From Symbiodinium microadriaticum (lineage: Eukaryota; Sar; Dinophyceae; Suessiales; Symbiodiniaceae), in contig LSRX01000261.1 in the NCBI GenBank assembly GCA_001939145.1, positions 265,540-329,539 on the forward strand: 64,000 bases of DNA. The letters are read 5' to 3'. The first letter of the stretch is position 1, and every line of letters begins with the position of its first letter. Under the pieces are notes generated by a model. The model was not told the origin of the DNA. It ran no database searches and saw only the letters and a program-made list of their open reading frames with translations. The translations under genes were made by a program, and so were the position numbers. Shown here in pieces: positions 1 through 12,085 of this stretch.

Positions 1-831
1 GTTCTGAGAACAATCAGCTAAACATCAATACAGGCCAGAAAAAATGCAACTAGCGGGTTGTTCAGGGGTTCCAGGTTCATGGTTGCGCCATGTGGGGGTA
101 AACATGTGGGGGTTTTTGATTGCAGGTAGCCCCGCAGTTTCCAAAATACAAGTCGCCAAGGCTCCGCTTAGTAGGTCTATGAGGCACAAATCGACCCGAC
201 AGAACGAAAATTGCTTGGTGGACTACATACCTTCTGCCCCCACAAGCGCATAGAATCTTGCAGCCGGGTAGCTTTCGACGGGAAACCTGGCAGGACAGGA
301 GGCTCTTCGTGGCTGGAGATATGCTTAGGTGGGTACTCCTCTTGGGATTGGTCCCTTCGGGGGCTGTCCCCCAGAAATCTGGAACTCCTGTTGCGCTAGC
401 GCAGCTGAGTGACAGAGCATGACATCAAAGACAACATCAAAGCCCTAAGCCTAAATTGCGAAGGATGGCAGAGTCACGGACCATCTTCGAGTGAAAGGCA
501 TTCCACTCATGCTACAAGCTCCGAGACCAGAAGATCACAGAGTTCTAAGCTCGGTCTGGGGAGGCTTCTGCTCAATAACTCAATAAGCCAACATCCCCTA
601 ACGAGAAGCCCTGATGTGCCTGGGAGCAGTAACGAAGGAGATCACTCTGATTGGTTTGTACGTATGTCCCAATGTAGTCCCTACTACAAAAGTTAACGCA
701 ACATGCATTATGAAAGCCTCTAAAGTAAGCAACGGGGCAAAGCTATATGAACCCTAAACCCTTAATTGTCAAAACCCTAAAACCTGAAACCGAAAAACCC
801 GTTTCTGTTTTATCACTCGCAACCCCCCGGC

Positions 832-2345
832 CTGCACACTCGGCAATCTTGCGCTGCAAGGTACGCAGCTCCTTTCAGCAAAGGAGCTGACGATGAGCAT
901 CGCCAGAGGAGTGTAGGCTTGCAGGCGTTAGGTGGTTAGGCTTTAGGACCTTATCTAGGGCTTGTAGGGTGGGGGGGGGCCTTTAAAATCCTTGTAGAGT
1001 TTATTGATGCTTCCGGTACCATGTTGACTCTGATTCCGCAGGTGTTCGCCATGCGCTTGGGGCAGCTCCTCCACAGATGGCGCTGCAGGCGACCTCAGAT
1101 GCTCGCCCCTTTGACACGACAACTCGATGTGGGTCTGAGGGCTTCGGGCTTAGTGCCATGGCCTCATGGTTCAGGGCCTAGGGTTTAGGGTGGGCCTCCC
1201 CAAAAAAAAGTGAGTTCTGTCTGGCCCTTGGTCCGGTGTAATTATGTCGGGTTGGGGCCTGCGCGACATTGGGTCATGTGGTACTTTAGTTACAAAGGGC
1301 TCAGGATTAGAAAGCCTATGACAAGTTTGGAGGCACTGAGCTGAGTCTTCAAAGCGTCGAACTTGGACTTGGTTGGCAGAAACCCCCGCAGACAAGCCGT
1401 GGAAGCTCCGGGGTAAGTCGCCCCCGATAAAACCTTATAAAACCCTCATACTACCCTCATACACCCCCTACGGCCCTCTGAAAGCCCTTCCCCCGAAGCC
1501 TTAGCTGACGGGCGGCTCAGAAGGCGGCGCCAACAGCTCTTTGGGGCTCACCGGCGCCGCCGCGATCTTGTTCAGCTTCTGCACCTGAGGATTCTGGGGG
1601 TTTCGGATTTAGGGTTTTCGGGGGAGTCTGGGCTTACGCCGGGTTTAGGCTTTTAGGGGTTTGGGGGATTAGGGTTTAGGGGGGTAGGGTTCTTATCGTT
1701 TTAAGCTTGGGAGTTTTGGGGGCTTCCTGCATCTGGCGCCTCTCTCTGCATTGGGCTTTGACGTCTCGGGCGCACTCTTCTGCATCTACGGAGGGTCCGT
1801 TGTGTGGACATATTCGGGGTGTCAAGTCCCGCTTGGCTTGGATACTAGAGATCCTTACTACCCGACAAAAGTCAGCGCCGGATATCGTGAACACAGCCCT
1901 ACTAGGGCACAGCCCTCCTGATGACGATGACACCTTCAGTCCGACATCTTAAAACCCTAGAAGTGCTCCAACAGACCACAAATGTTATTATTTATTATAC
2001 TCTCCTGGCAGCTGCAGTGCCTTCGCCAAGAGCCGAAAAGGGCCCCGGAGGCTCAGTGGATCTCTGGGAATTCGGAATGAAGGCCCTCGTCCAGTGTTCT
2101 ACTAGGTAAGGGCTTGGAGCTTGGGGCGCTGGATTCTCCTAGTATTCGGCCAAAATTCCGTTGTATCGCGCTGCTGTTCAACTCTATTACTTTTCGTCGA
2201 AGTGTTCCCTCTTTCGTTTCTGTCCCCAAACCCGAGCCCTTCTGCAGCCGCAGCCACACAATCCTGGTAGTCAGACAGGTCTGTCGTCGGGGTTCTCTGC
2301 ACATCTGCCTCGGGGCGGTGGAATTGCTGGAGGCCAAACCCTTCA
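832..2345 (-). CDS. multi-exon gene, product not recognised
   Basis: A run of short exon islands reads on the minus strand. Around 2215-2320 the frame contains DLSDYQDCVAAAAEG. At 1727-1833 it reads VDAEECARDVKAQCRERRQ and ends CAG before GAAG, a possible GA donor. At 1510-1584 a 75-nt phase 0 exon (VQKLNKIAAAPVSPKELL) has a CTCAG acceptor and a GTCAGC donor. About 1020-1108 is open in two frames, so its reading is unsure. A 40-nt island at 832-871 reads ELRTLQRKIAECA between AG/G and a GC donor. The charged, heptad-like stretches suggest coiled coil. No family was recognised, and neither a start codon nor a certain stop was found. Telomere-like C- and G-rich tracts lie between the islands. 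Confidence 0.45.
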
Positions 2346-2852
2346 CAAAAATGTCAAAACGAAGACAGCTTGCTACTCTTGGTTGTACTTAGTCGTCCCC
2401 ACCATGGCGGTAGTTGCTTCAACATGATGAGGAAGGAGAATGATGTTGATCACGCGAGCGCGGCTCTCATTCCGAGATCTTCTCGTGGGTGGTGTGTGTT
2501 GCTCTCTTCGTTTTTCGCTGTTACGGTTGACATCATAAGCCGTTGCTGCTGCTGCCGCTGTCACTCCGGCCAGCTGAGGAGATCATCCAACATTGCTACA
2601 AATGACCAGAATCAGAAATTAGACAGCCACTAGCCCTTGCCATCCAGTCGCCGAGCGAGATCGGCGTGGGGCTGACTGGTCAGCATCGTACCAGTGCAGA
2701 AAAGTGTTTTTTACCTTGGAGTGTCAAGAGCTGCAAAGTGGCTGAACAAGATCAAGCAGCTGACAAAATCTCTTGCTGCAAGGCGGCAGTGGCCAGCATT
2801 GTGACTCCTGTCCTTTGTGTTAAAAGTCGAGCCAGGGTCCTGCCTCGCAGTC

Positions 2853-3038
2853 ATGATCGGCACCAACATCTGGAGCAGAGAGAACCCTCTCAAAAAGCTC
2901 AACACCCCCGCCCGAAAGCTACTGGACAAGCAGCAAAGTGCAGAGCTACCGCACAGATTGCAAGGCTCCGGTACCGGCCTGATGGGTCCGGTTGATGCAA
3001 GGAAGCAAGCTTCTGCAAATGCTTCTGCAAATCTTTGA
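2853..3038 (+). CDS. small protein or terminal exon, 61 codons
   Basis: The frame opens at ATG 2853, just after a CTCGCAG that could be an acceptor, and ends at TGA 3036-3038. The product (MIGTNIWSRENPLKKLNT at the start, KQASANASANL at the end) has balanced composition and many C or G third positions, unlike the repeat-derived frames nearby. It may be a complete small protein or the last exon of a gene to the left. Family unknown. A minus-strand frame through 2711-3319 also exists but runs into the GGT repeat and is less convincing. Confidence 0.45.
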   Translation: MIGTNIWSRENPLKKLNTPARKLLDKQQSAELPHRLQGSGTGLMGPVDARKQASANASANL

Positions 3039-3145
3039 GCCAAAAGTACCACGACGGGTACAGAAGTTGTGGAATAACAGAGAGTACGACAGCCATAGTT
3101 GTGACTGCCAAGACGGCGACGACGAGACGAGGAGGAGGGGGAGGT

Positions 3146-3219
3146 TGTGGTGGTGGTGGTGGTGGTGGTGGTGGTGGCGGCGGCGGCGGTGGCGGTGGCG
3201 GCGGTGGTGGTGGTGGTAT
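3146..3219. repeat. (GGT)n/(GGC)n trinucleotide array
   Basis: About 74 bp of GGT grading into GGC interruptions. It gives poly-Gly, poly-Val or poly-Trp frames on one strand and poly-His or poly-Thr on the other, none of which I take as coding. Confidence 0.9.
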
Positions 3220-3239
3220 CGTTGGCGATGGCGACGCCG

Positions 3240-4050
3240 AGAACCTCTGCAGTCATCTCTACATTGACCATCGAGTCGTCGCAATGATGGTGCCCCTCGG
3301 CGCCCCCTCTCTGTGCCACGAAGACTGGGAAAGGGAGAAGCCGGCAAGTTCCACGTTGCTGTGGCTTACAAAACGAACATTTGCACTATGTGTTCTGTAT
3401 GCTCAGGCTGCGTGGGATAAAGGGGCATCGACAACAAGTTTGTGCTGGCAATTTACCGTATCAACTGGTGGCTGGTCTTGTGCCGATTCTTCCCGGATGC
3501 AGATGTGAGTCTGCAACAACTCGGATTGAGCTCAGTCTACTGCAACATCTATGGCAAGTACTGGGGATTTTCCTGAATCTGGCTTTCAGTTTCTGCAGCT
3601 CTTGTGGGTGGGTTTTGCCTTCATTTATCAACCACAGGTTCTTGCAGAACGGAAGAAAAAAGTCAAACCCTGTAGCACTGCAAATGCGATGACAAGCTCT
3701 GGAAGCGAGAACCCTCTGCAAGATCTTTCGATGTTGCTGGTGGTGCTGGGACGAATGGTCGTTGTGTCGATGCTACCGGAAAGGTATTGAATTGATTGCA
3801 CTCCTAATCACCACTAGTACGAATTGGTGTGGTCACTATTTTGTCTGGCCGCTGAATGAGGCTCCTCGTAAAGCCCAAAGGCTTAACAGCTCAGAGCAAG
3901 CAAATCCGGAAAGGTTGCCTTTAGCCCGGAAGAGGGCCCACAAAACCCCCGCAAAAACCCGATAAGAACCCAATCAAAACACCTTAAAGCCCTACCTTAT
4001 CCTATAAACACCCACCCTAGTAGGGCCCAAAGAGAGACCTTTTTGTCGCT
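3240..4050. other. no gene assigned; ambiguous open frames
   Basis: Frames are open on both strands around 3381-3721. The plus reading is hydrophobic (LLQHLWQVLGIFLNLAFSF); the minus reading is charged (THPQELQKLKARFRKIPS). Neither has clear splice borders. From 3950 to 4020 there is a degenerate CCCTAAA-like tract. Confidence 0.4.
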
Positions 4051-4051
4051 C

Positions 4052-4343
4052 TCAGTCTTTCGGTGGCTCGTTGTGAGAAAGCCAATCTTCGACCCCAAGC
4101 GCGAGGCATTCGGCGAACTGCTGCGGACCTGAAGTAGCAGGAGAAGGAGCAGGAGTAGGAGGAAGCGAGCAGGAGCAGGAGTGGGAGTGGGAGTAGGAGG
4201 AGGATGAGGAGGAGATGTGGGAGCAGGAGCAGCAGGGAGAAGCAGCAGCAACAGACGCAGGCGCAGGCACAAGCGCAGGCGCAGCCACAGTCGGAGTGGC
4301 AGTGGAAGTGGCAGTGGTAAGTATTGGTGGTGGTGGTAGTAGC

Positions 4344-4375
<32 letters not shown>

Positions 4376-4397
4376 CAGCAGCAGCAGCAGCAGCAGG

Positions 4398-4430
<33 letters not shown>

Positions 4431-6255
4431 AGTTGTTGTAGTTGTTGTAGTTGTTGTAGTTGTTGTAGTTGTTGTAGTTGTNNNNNNNNNNNNNNNNNNN
4501 NNNNNNNNNNNNNNNNNNNNNNNNNNNNNNNNNNNNNNNNNNNNNNNNNNNNNNNNNNNNNNNNNNNNNNNNNNNNNNNNNNNNNNNNNNNNNNNNNNNN
4601 NNNNNNNNNNNNNNNNNNNNNNNNNNNNNNNNNNNNNNNNNNNNNNNNNNNNNNNNNNNNNNNNNNNNNNNNNNNNNNNNNNNNNNNNNNNNNNNNNNNN
4701 NNNNNNNNNNNNNNNNNNNNNNNNNNNNNNNNNNNNNNNNNNNNNNNNNNNNNNNNNNNNNNNNNNNNNNNNNNNNNNNNNNNNNNNNNNNNNNNNNNNN
4801 NNNNNNNNNNNNNNNNNNNNNNNNNNNNNNNNNNNNNNNNNNNNNNNNNNNNNNNNNNNNNNNNNNNNNNNNNNNNNNNNNNNNNNNNNNNNNNNNNNNN
4901 NNNNNNNNNNNNNNNNNNNNNNNNNNNNNNNNNNNNNNNNNNNNNNNNNNNNNNNNNNNNNNNNNNNNNNNNNNNNNNNNNNNNNNNNNNNNNNNNNNNN
5001 NNNNNNNNNNNNNNNNNNNNNNNNNNGTTGTAGTTGTAGTTGTAGTTGTTGTTGTTGTTGTTGTGGTAGGAGGGTCGAAGCAGCGCTTAGAACTTACAGT
5101 TCTCGGCGCGCCTATGACGATCGATAAGCATTCGGAATCTTACCAGTGCCCAGGAAACGCAAGATACCGAGGATCAAATCGGAGCTGAGATGCGTGGGTG
5201 TCCGGTGAAGCTGCCCAGTGCATGGGTGACAACGCGAAAACTTGGGCCTCAGTCACGTGGAGAACAACCACGGACGCTATGGCTAGGAAGCTAAAATACA
5301 GAGGTCAGAACATTTCCTCAGCTGCACTACCTTGCAAGAGAGCTGCCTGTCAGTGCTCGGGCTGCGCATAAGGCATCTGCAGCGCCTCGGCGCACTGCCG
5401 CAGGGCCCTCGCTGGACCGCGGAAAGAGGGACACGGCCAGAAGCCTGGGTTCAGGTTCTGTTGGATGCTCAGGACTACGATTAGGGTTAGGGCCAGGGTG
5501 GGTTGGTAACCAAGGCCATCTAAGTTCGCAGGCTTCTGCAGAAGATCCGAGGTCCTTCCGACAATGCTTTCTGGCTCTGACTCCGACCTTCAAGCCTGCC
5601 GTCATTGCAGTGATGGTTTATAGGTGATGTGCCTCTCAAACACCTGGGAAACACATCAGCCATGCTGCCGGACGTTGCTGCTTTCGTGGCTCACAAACAC
5701 CTGCGAGAGACATGGGTTGGACCGTCGGCTACTGTCAGGCATCTCTGACGCATTTCCCCCCCCCAGGAGACCCCTGACTCCACCTCGCCGTTTCCGAAGC
5801 CGTCATGCGGCGGAGCTTGGCTCATCTGCCGCTGAATGTCAGCAAACTGCTCCGGGAAGGCTTCACTGATGGCTTTCTGCAGATTTCCTCGGAAGTCGCT
5901 TGACATGATGGGCTCTTCTACTGCATGATTGCAACTTTTTCTGCCAGTCGCAACAGCATACCATCTCGCATCCAGGGTGCTGGGGACGCTCCTCAAACCC
6001 TTGCTGAAATGGGCCGGCCCAAACTTCCAGTCAGTGAGGAAAGACCCCTTCAAAATGAAAGGCCCAGTTTCAGCAAGTCTCCGGAAGCGATGCCGGCGGT
6101 GTTCGCCCCGTACATGATGAAGGTAGGCACATCAAGATCCGTCTCGACAGGCCTGCCACCAGAGCTTTTGGCGTGCTCTCACACCTCCGAACAACCTCAT
6201 CAATCGCGCTTGAAATGTATTGCTCTTCTGGCGGTACTCCTACGCCCCGTTTCAA
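4052..6255 (-). CDS. multi-exon gene cluster, product not recognised
   Basis: Several minus-strand islands read like coding sequence. From 5' to 3': 6060-6255 (open in two frames, one with EEQYISSAIDEVVRRCES); about 5950-6060 (TDWKFGPAHFSKGLRS); 5784-5912, 129 nt in phase 0 (SSDFRGNLQKAISEAFPEQF), ending GAG before GTGGAG; 5331-5444, ending AAG before GTAGTG; about 5160-5290 (VTEAQVFALSPMHWAASP); and a terminal exon 4052-4128 (PQQFAECLALGVEDWLSHNE) with TGA at 4052. The exon phases do not all match, so exons are missing (possibly in the gap 4482-5026) or more than one gene is present. The acceptor of the last exon is fed by a CTCCT-type repeat acting as polypyrimidine tract. No family recognised. 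Confidence 0.45.
4130..4481. repeat. compound GGAGYA, AGT, AGC, TTG and TTGTAG microsatellite
   Basis: Purine-rich GGAGCA/GGAGTA units (4130-4300) lead into (AGT)n, (AGC)n, (TTG)n and (TTGTAG)n before the assembly gap. Confidence 0.9.
4482..5026. other. assembly gap (545 Ns)
   Basis: Run of N inside the TTGTAG array; the same repeat resumes on the far side, so the gap probably hides more of the array. Confidence 0.99.
5027..5063. repeat. (GTTGTA)n and (GTT)n, right edge of gap
   Basis: Continuation of the repeat seen left of the gap. Confidence 0.9.
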
Positions 6256-6909
6256 TTCCGAGATGGGACAAGTAACGTTTCCAGACCAATAGTTCCAAGT
6301 CCCGTCCCCGAGAGCCTGACGCCGGCATCCGGAGGGCGAGCCACAGCAGAGCTGCCGGAAGAGGAGGAGGCTGCCCCTCCTCCGGGAGTGGCGAAGGGAT
6401 CCCTTGGAGCAGAATGCCTAAATACTTCCGGGAACAGCAAGCTTCTCTCTCAAACCAGAATCCTGTCAAGAAACCCTTCATAGCCCAAGAGCCATGAAAG
6501 TCACAAAATCCTACACGCCCCCTTGTTGGGGATTCGGGGTCCCGCCTTGAGTTCCCACCGCTTCGCCAAGATCCCCCAAGGCCACAGCAGTCAGGTCCCC
6601 TGGCGGGTCCCCAGTTTACCCCCTTTGAAAGGGCAGAAGTGTTTTGGTGCTCATATTATGGGGGTGTTTGGGAGTCCTATATTCCAGGGGTCTTTTGGTG
6701 CATGTCTTAGTTTGCTCATGTTGGGTGACAATTGCCGAATTTGGGGTTCTTGCTTGTTGCTGGTTGCTCTTGGCGAGGCATCACTCACGAAATGGGGTTC
6801 CAGCTTGGATGTTGAGGGGCTCAGAGTTTAGGGTTTGAGATCTGGCGCTTCTACTGCTGATTGGGGGGTTCGGGATTGAATGTCCCAGGCTTTGTGAACG
6901 AGTGCAAAG

Positions 6910-7128
6910 TTTTACCAGCGTCGGTACTTCATTCCTACCCATTTACCATCACAGAGCTTCAAAACTGTACGACATCAGACAAACGTAAAACTGGAGATGG
7001 CTCGACATATAGTATATGAAATCTCTACGCCTTCATGGAACAATCCAGAAGCGTGGTACTGCGACCCGAAAACTACATACAATCGATGTGTATGGATAAC
7101 AGACGACACAGAGCAAGAGGGCTGGTAA
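6910..7128 (+). CDS. exon or terminal exon, 72 codons, product not recognised
   Basis: After a GCAAAG that could be an acceptor, one long uninterrupted frame reads FYQRRYFIPTHLPSQSF and later PEAWYCDPKTTYNRCVWITD. It has no internal Met near its start, so it looks like an exon rather than a complete gene. It ends either as ...EQEGW with TAA at 7126-7128, or by a GTAAGA donor at 7125. Splicing at that donor into the exon at 7177 would create TGA, so this exon probably ends a different gene from the one that follows. Confidence 0.55.
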   Translation, partial: FYQRRYFIPTHLPSQSFKTVRHQTNVKLEMARHIVYEISTPSWNNPEAWYCDPKTTYNRCVWITDDTEQEGW

Positions 7129-7176
7129 GAAACCCCCGAAGCCTAGAAAGCCAAACCCCAAAGTCTCTGCTTGCAG

Positions 7177-8059
7177 ATTCGCCTCTGACGACACGAACAG
7201 CAACACGTGGGGCGAGCGGCGCCTCGGGCAGATTGCAACTCTTGCAGTTGCTACTTCTGCCGAACTTCTGCCGCTTGCTGGTGCCATGCCGACGACAACG
7301 ACGACGAAGTTCCATCCCAGGGCTGAGCTACGGGTGCAGCAGCTTCAGGCATAGCGACCCGACCCCTTCAGAGCCAGCATCATGAGCATCAGAAGGGCAC
7401 CTCTTCGCCTGAAATGGCAGAGGTCCAGCTGCAGATCCAGGCGGGGATTTGACCCCTCGAAGGCATTCGCTTTAAGCTGTGGCACACACCCCTCGTTGCA
7501 CTCATCGGCAAAAAAAAAGGGACGTCTACAAAAGCTCCTGCAGAGCAGCTTCGCGACTACTCGTAGTACCGTGCAACATCCAAAGGGCTCCGGTTTACAG
7601 GTCAAGCTGTTACAGATCTTGGATGTGCAGAAGCCGCGTGCCAATCTAAATCCCAGACATCCCAGGCCCAAACTCCGAATGCCAAGCATCAGTGGAAATC
7701 GTGCAAACGATGATAGTCACTGCCGTTGCTATCACTTTGAACATCTCGAACTCTGAGCAGAGATGCTATGTGTCAGTATCCGTAGCCAGGGCACCAGGGC
7801 CACAGCTGCAGCCTCGGACGTGGCGGCGTCGCGGTCCGCAAAGGTCAGGAGCAGCATGGCAGGGCACACCGGGCTTTGGGGCAAATCCGGGAACGGACAT
7901 GGGTGGGCTTCAACAAACGTCGACTGTCTGCAGGATCTTGCGTGCTTGGCATTTGCATGGGCTGGTGGATGCTGTCGTGGAATGAATTGCTTGTTCCTGA
8001 CGGCGGAGGCGAATAGTCGCCATCGTCACGAAAACTGCGGTCACCATATCATCATCATG

Positions 8060-8099
<40 letters not shown>

Positions 8100-9660
8100 C
8101 CATCATCATCATCACCATCATCATCATCCACACGAAAACCAGCACCCAGCAGCAACAACAAGACCAGGATACGTGTTGGCTACCCAGTACCACCACCACC
8201 ACTACCACCACCACCACCATCACCACCAACACCAAAATCGTCAACCTCATCATGATGATCATCTTCTTCACCAAACATTCACCACCGTCAAAAGTCATGA
8301 TGATGATCATCATCATCGTGATAACTACCACCATCATCATCATCATCATCGTCGTCGACATCATCCGACTCGAGATCAGCATTGCACTTATGGTTGTTGC
8401 TGAAGTTTTTCGGGTGTCACCAGAATACTTATTGCATGCTGTTGCCGCGGCTAGTGCGCTTCTCCTTATTCCGGTCGGTACTGCCACGACTACTTCATTT
8501 GCAGGTTGCGTTTCTGGCCTTCAGCGCCCTATCAGACACTATCACTACTGCAGTGTTTTTTAAAGCTTGCAAACCCAAAAGCTTCAACTTGGTCCCCCGG
8601 CCGAGCCGCTGTTGTCGTCGCTCCGGGAGAGCGCTCGTCGGCTCAGGGGACCAGCTGCCTTTCCAGCGATCTCTGTAGATTTTAGGGCTTTAGGGTTTCA
8701 GGTTTTAGGGTCTAGGGTTTTACGGCATCCTGATCCCCGACAACAGAAACTGTTACTTTCCAGCCTTGGGGAATCCTCTCGGTCTGTTTACCAGGTCTCC
8801 CTCCCCAAGAAACCTTCGGGCGGGGATGCTTACAGGCTAACAATTCACGGCATGGTTTTGACTTGTCGCTCTGGCAAACATGCACAAACATAAACATAAA
8901 CATAAACATTAAAAACACATACAGATACATATACGTATACATATGACATATACATATGGCATATACATACACATATACATATACGTATACATATGACATA
9001 TACATATGGCATATACATACACATATACATATACGTATGCATATGCATATACTTGTACTTCTGCCTGTACTTCTATTTAAACTTATACTTACACCTGCAC
9101 CTATACTTAGAATTTACACTTGTACTTACACTTATGCTTCTGCTTCTACTTTTACTTATACTAATACTCGTACTTATGCTTGAACTTGCACTTGCACTTA
9201 TACTTGTACATACCTTCGTAGTAGATATATATGTTGTGTTTACTTCTATTTCTTGATATTCTATGTTTAAAGATTAGACAGAGAGAGCTGCCAGCTCAGC
9301 TCTATCTATTTATGCTGCTTGTGCCCAGTTGCATGTGTGCAGAAGTAAGTTTGCACACACATAATTACATACATACATAATTAAATACATACATAAATAC
9401 GTGCATACATACATACCTACATACGTACATGCGTCCACACATACATGCGTCCATGCATACAAAGCCCTGTTTGTGCTATGTTTGCATCTCTCGGTCTACC
9501 GACCTATCCATCTGTATATACATATACACGCTGTATACACGTACAAATTGAATATATTTCTCTCTCCCCCCTGCGTGCCTTTGACACGACCAGCGCGCTC
9601 ACTGACCTGAGGGAGAAACTGGAAGATACTAGCATCTTGACATCAAGCCCCAAGCCCTGA
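7177..9660 (+). CDS. multi-exon plus-strand gene with very short introns, product not recognised
   Basis: Exons proposed from AG acceptors and GT/GC donors: 7177-7348 (ERRLGQIATLAVATSAELL), 7372-7440 (EHQKGTSSPEMAEVQLQIQ), 7463-7600 (ALSCGTHPSLHSSAKKKGRL), 7790-7843 (GTRATAAASDVAASRSAK), about 7934-8030 (LACLAFAWAGGCC), about 8380-8515 (hydrophobic, VAAASALLLIPVGTATTT), 8764-8835 (RSVYQVSLPKKPSGGDAY) and a possible last exon 9594-9660 (LTDLREKLEDTSILTSS) with TGA 9658. The first three are joined by 23- and 22-nt GC-AG gaps and keep phase 0. Exons four to six stay in one frame. The hydrophobic islands suggest a membrane protein. Large introns hold ATC/CAC and ACATAT arrays. Joining every island into one gene is inference; the first four are the best supported. 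Confidence 0.5.
8047..8355. repeat. (ATC)n and (CAC)n trinucleotide arrays
   Basis: Three blocks, ATC 8047-8140, CAC 8190-8230 and ATC 8297-8355, with unique spacers. They lie inside the proposed plus-strand gene. Confidence 0.9.
8883..9470. repeat. ACATAT/TACATA, CTTAYA and (ACAT)n arrays
   Basis: At 8883-9050 a roughly 55-bp higher-order unit of ACATAT hexamers occurs at least twice; 9050-9230 is degenerate CTTACA/CTTATA; 9360-9470 is degenerate (ACAT)n. Confidence 0.85.
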
Positions 9661-10213
9661 AATTAACAGACCCTGAACCCTGATTCCAAAAAAAGAGGTA
9701 GCCTCAGACAAAAGAATCCACGGCGCGGCTTTACACAGCTGCTGCATGCGTTGGACTGTTGGACTTGGATTTCAGGGCCCCCCAAACTACTGCTAAATCA
9801 ACCTGGCCCCAAACCCCCCAAAGGAACAGGCCACCTCCACAAAACGGCCCCCGGAGGTCACATGAGCATCGGAAGTTGCATCACGATCATCATGTCGGGA
9901 CTACCAGGGGACACTATTTACAGCTTTTTGGGCCTCTATTGGGCACAAATCCTCAAGCCGCCGGCCAAACTCCCAACAGCTACCGAGACTAAGACCGAGG
10001 CCTCACCCCTAGCAAGGTCGAATGCCCCCACGGACATTCGGACAAGTTTTGGGAGCCATGCATGTTGGCAAGTCCTTACACCCCGCTATGTAATGACCCC
10101 TGCAACCCTTGACCCAAAGGCTAAAAACCCTCAAGGCCCTGAAACAGCAAGAAACCAACAGGGTACCTTTAATAGAGGCGGGTATTTTGGATCTGGTCGT
10201 GGGCTAACTGATC

Positions 10214-10315
10214 CTGGCGTTGTAGAGTGTGGAGCATCCCAGCGCTTCCAGGCACCCGGGCTGCAGCACTCGAGGCGACGGCGCTTCGTCCTTCTCGAGG
10301 TTCGGAAAGAGGCTC
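10214..10315 (-). CDS. candidate exon, product not recognised
   Basis: A 102-nt island preceded on the minus strand by a strong pyrimidine tract ending TTTCAG before G. The frame reads SLFPNLEKDEAPSPRVLQPG and on through CLEALGCSTLYNA. The exon ends CAG before GATCAG, which would be a GA donor. A plus-strand frame (9751-10350) crosses the same bases but has no such borders. Confidence 0.5.
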
Positions 10316-10555
10316 CTGAAAGAAAGAGACACGTTTGGGGGAGTACTTAAAGGGGAATAATGCAGCAACGATTGCAGAAATGAAAGTCCTGATAGAGGAA
10401 AAGAGATCATTACTACGGCTACCCATGCTTCTCATGGCCAGCTAAGATGAGCGAGGTCGGCAGTCAGGAGAGCGAGCTCATTATTCTGCCAATGCATCTT
10501 GGAGCTTGGGGTTCTTTGAGGAATTTCGGGGTTTCCAGGAAGTTGAGGCTACTTG

Positions 10556-10606
10556 CATGTGCATGCATAAATGCTTACGTACATGCATACACATACATAA
10601 ACACAT

Positions 10607-10639
<33 letters not shown>

Positions 10640-11440
10640 CACATACACATGCATACATCAATACATAAATATATACATACATACATACATACATACATAC
10701 ATACATACGTGCACACATGCACACATGCATACATACATTCATTACTCATTCATTCATATGTACACACTTGCATACATGCATACATACACACATACATACA
10801 TACATACATACATACATACATACATACATACATACATACATGCATGCACACAGGCACACATGCATACATACATTCACTCATTCGTTCATATGTACACACT
10901 TGCATACATGCATACATACATACATACGTACACACACGCATATACTTACTTTCTTACTTACATACATACTTACTTTCTTACATGCATACATACATACATA
11001 CATACATACATACATACACATGCATATCTGCATACATACATACAGACAGACAGACAGACAGCCAGGCAAGCAGGCAGACAGACAGACAGACAGACATGCA
11101 TACGTATATGCATGAAGATATGTGAATATACTCATACACACACATATATATATATATAGAGAGAGAGATATATATATATATATATGTATGCATACATATA
11201 TGAATATGTACACACATACATGGATACATACAAACATGTGTATGTGTATCTATATATATATATATACATACATATATAGTATATCTACGTATATGTGCAT
11301 ATATCTATATACGGATGCACACATATACACAAACTCGCCTATACACGTGCGTACATACATACACAGATACATGCATACATACATACATACATACATACAT
11401 ACATACATACAGACATACAGAAAGACAAAAAAATAGCAGA
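10556..11440. repeat. (CATA)n, (ACAG)n and TA-rich compound microsatellite
   Basis: Mostly (CATA)n with GCAT variants; (ACAG)n at 11043-11096; TA/GA runs at 11140-11190 and 11250-11300. A 21-bp non-tetrameric motif containing CATATGTACACACTTG recurs at 10753 and 10885, and again in another array at 12620. Confidence 0.9.
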
Positions 11441-12085
11441 CTAATAATAACTAGATCTCTGTATCTGTATCTATTATCATATATCTACATCTACATCCAC
11501 AGCTATATCTACATCTATACCTATTTCTGTCTCTCTCTAGAAATACATGCATAGGATGAGTCTGTGTGTGTGTGTGTAGCCATGCACTATACTACAGTAT
11601 AACTACACGCAGACCCTTCCGTAAGCCGGGCCTGAGCTGCAAGCCAGCCACGGGCTTGGCCTTCACCGACCGATACCTGGCGGTTTAGGGTTCAGGGGTC
11701 AGGGTTTAGGGTTAGGCACGAGCGCAAGAGGCTAGAGTAGGCAATGCGGCTGTGCGCGGAGCATCGCAGAGCAGAAGATGTAAATCTGTCGGCCCGACGT
11801 CATCCGTCGTGAGGTCTCAGTTATTGCTGGAGTTGCTCATGAAGCAGGAGGGACTTGAAGCGAAAAGTCGGGTTTTCGTGACGAGGGGTGTCACAAGGTG
11901 CAGCAAAACTGTCAGAATTGACACTGCGAGGGTTTCTAGCATTTGGAGCGCAGGGTCCAGGGTGGAGGGATTTTGGTTTTCAGTTTAGGGTTGAAAGTCT
12001 GGGGAGTTCAATCTCTCAGCCTTTTCAAAGTAGAACGGGAGCCACTCAGCATCCAACCTCCATCCCCAATTGACTACATCCGAAG

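Noticed and set aside
3035..3045. 11-nt match on the minus strand to TTTTGGCTCAA, the end of the dinoflagellate spliced leader
   Set aside because: The match stops there, the next leader bases do not fit, and one such 11-mer is not very unlikely by chance in 64 kb. It also overlaps the end of a better plus-strand frame.
4215..5188. Open frames running through the N gap
   Set aside because: They consist of microsatellite codons and unknown bases.
9751..10350. 199-codon plus frame
   Set aside because: Long, but low in hydrophobic residues, with no borders and overlapping a better bounded minus exon at 10214-10315. Kept only as a possibility.
10506..11436. Long frames of HTYI- and CMYV-type repeats (also near 12.3, 25, 31, 33 and 62 kb)
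   Set aside because: Tetranucleotide repeats without stop codons are open in most frames; composition is pure repeat.
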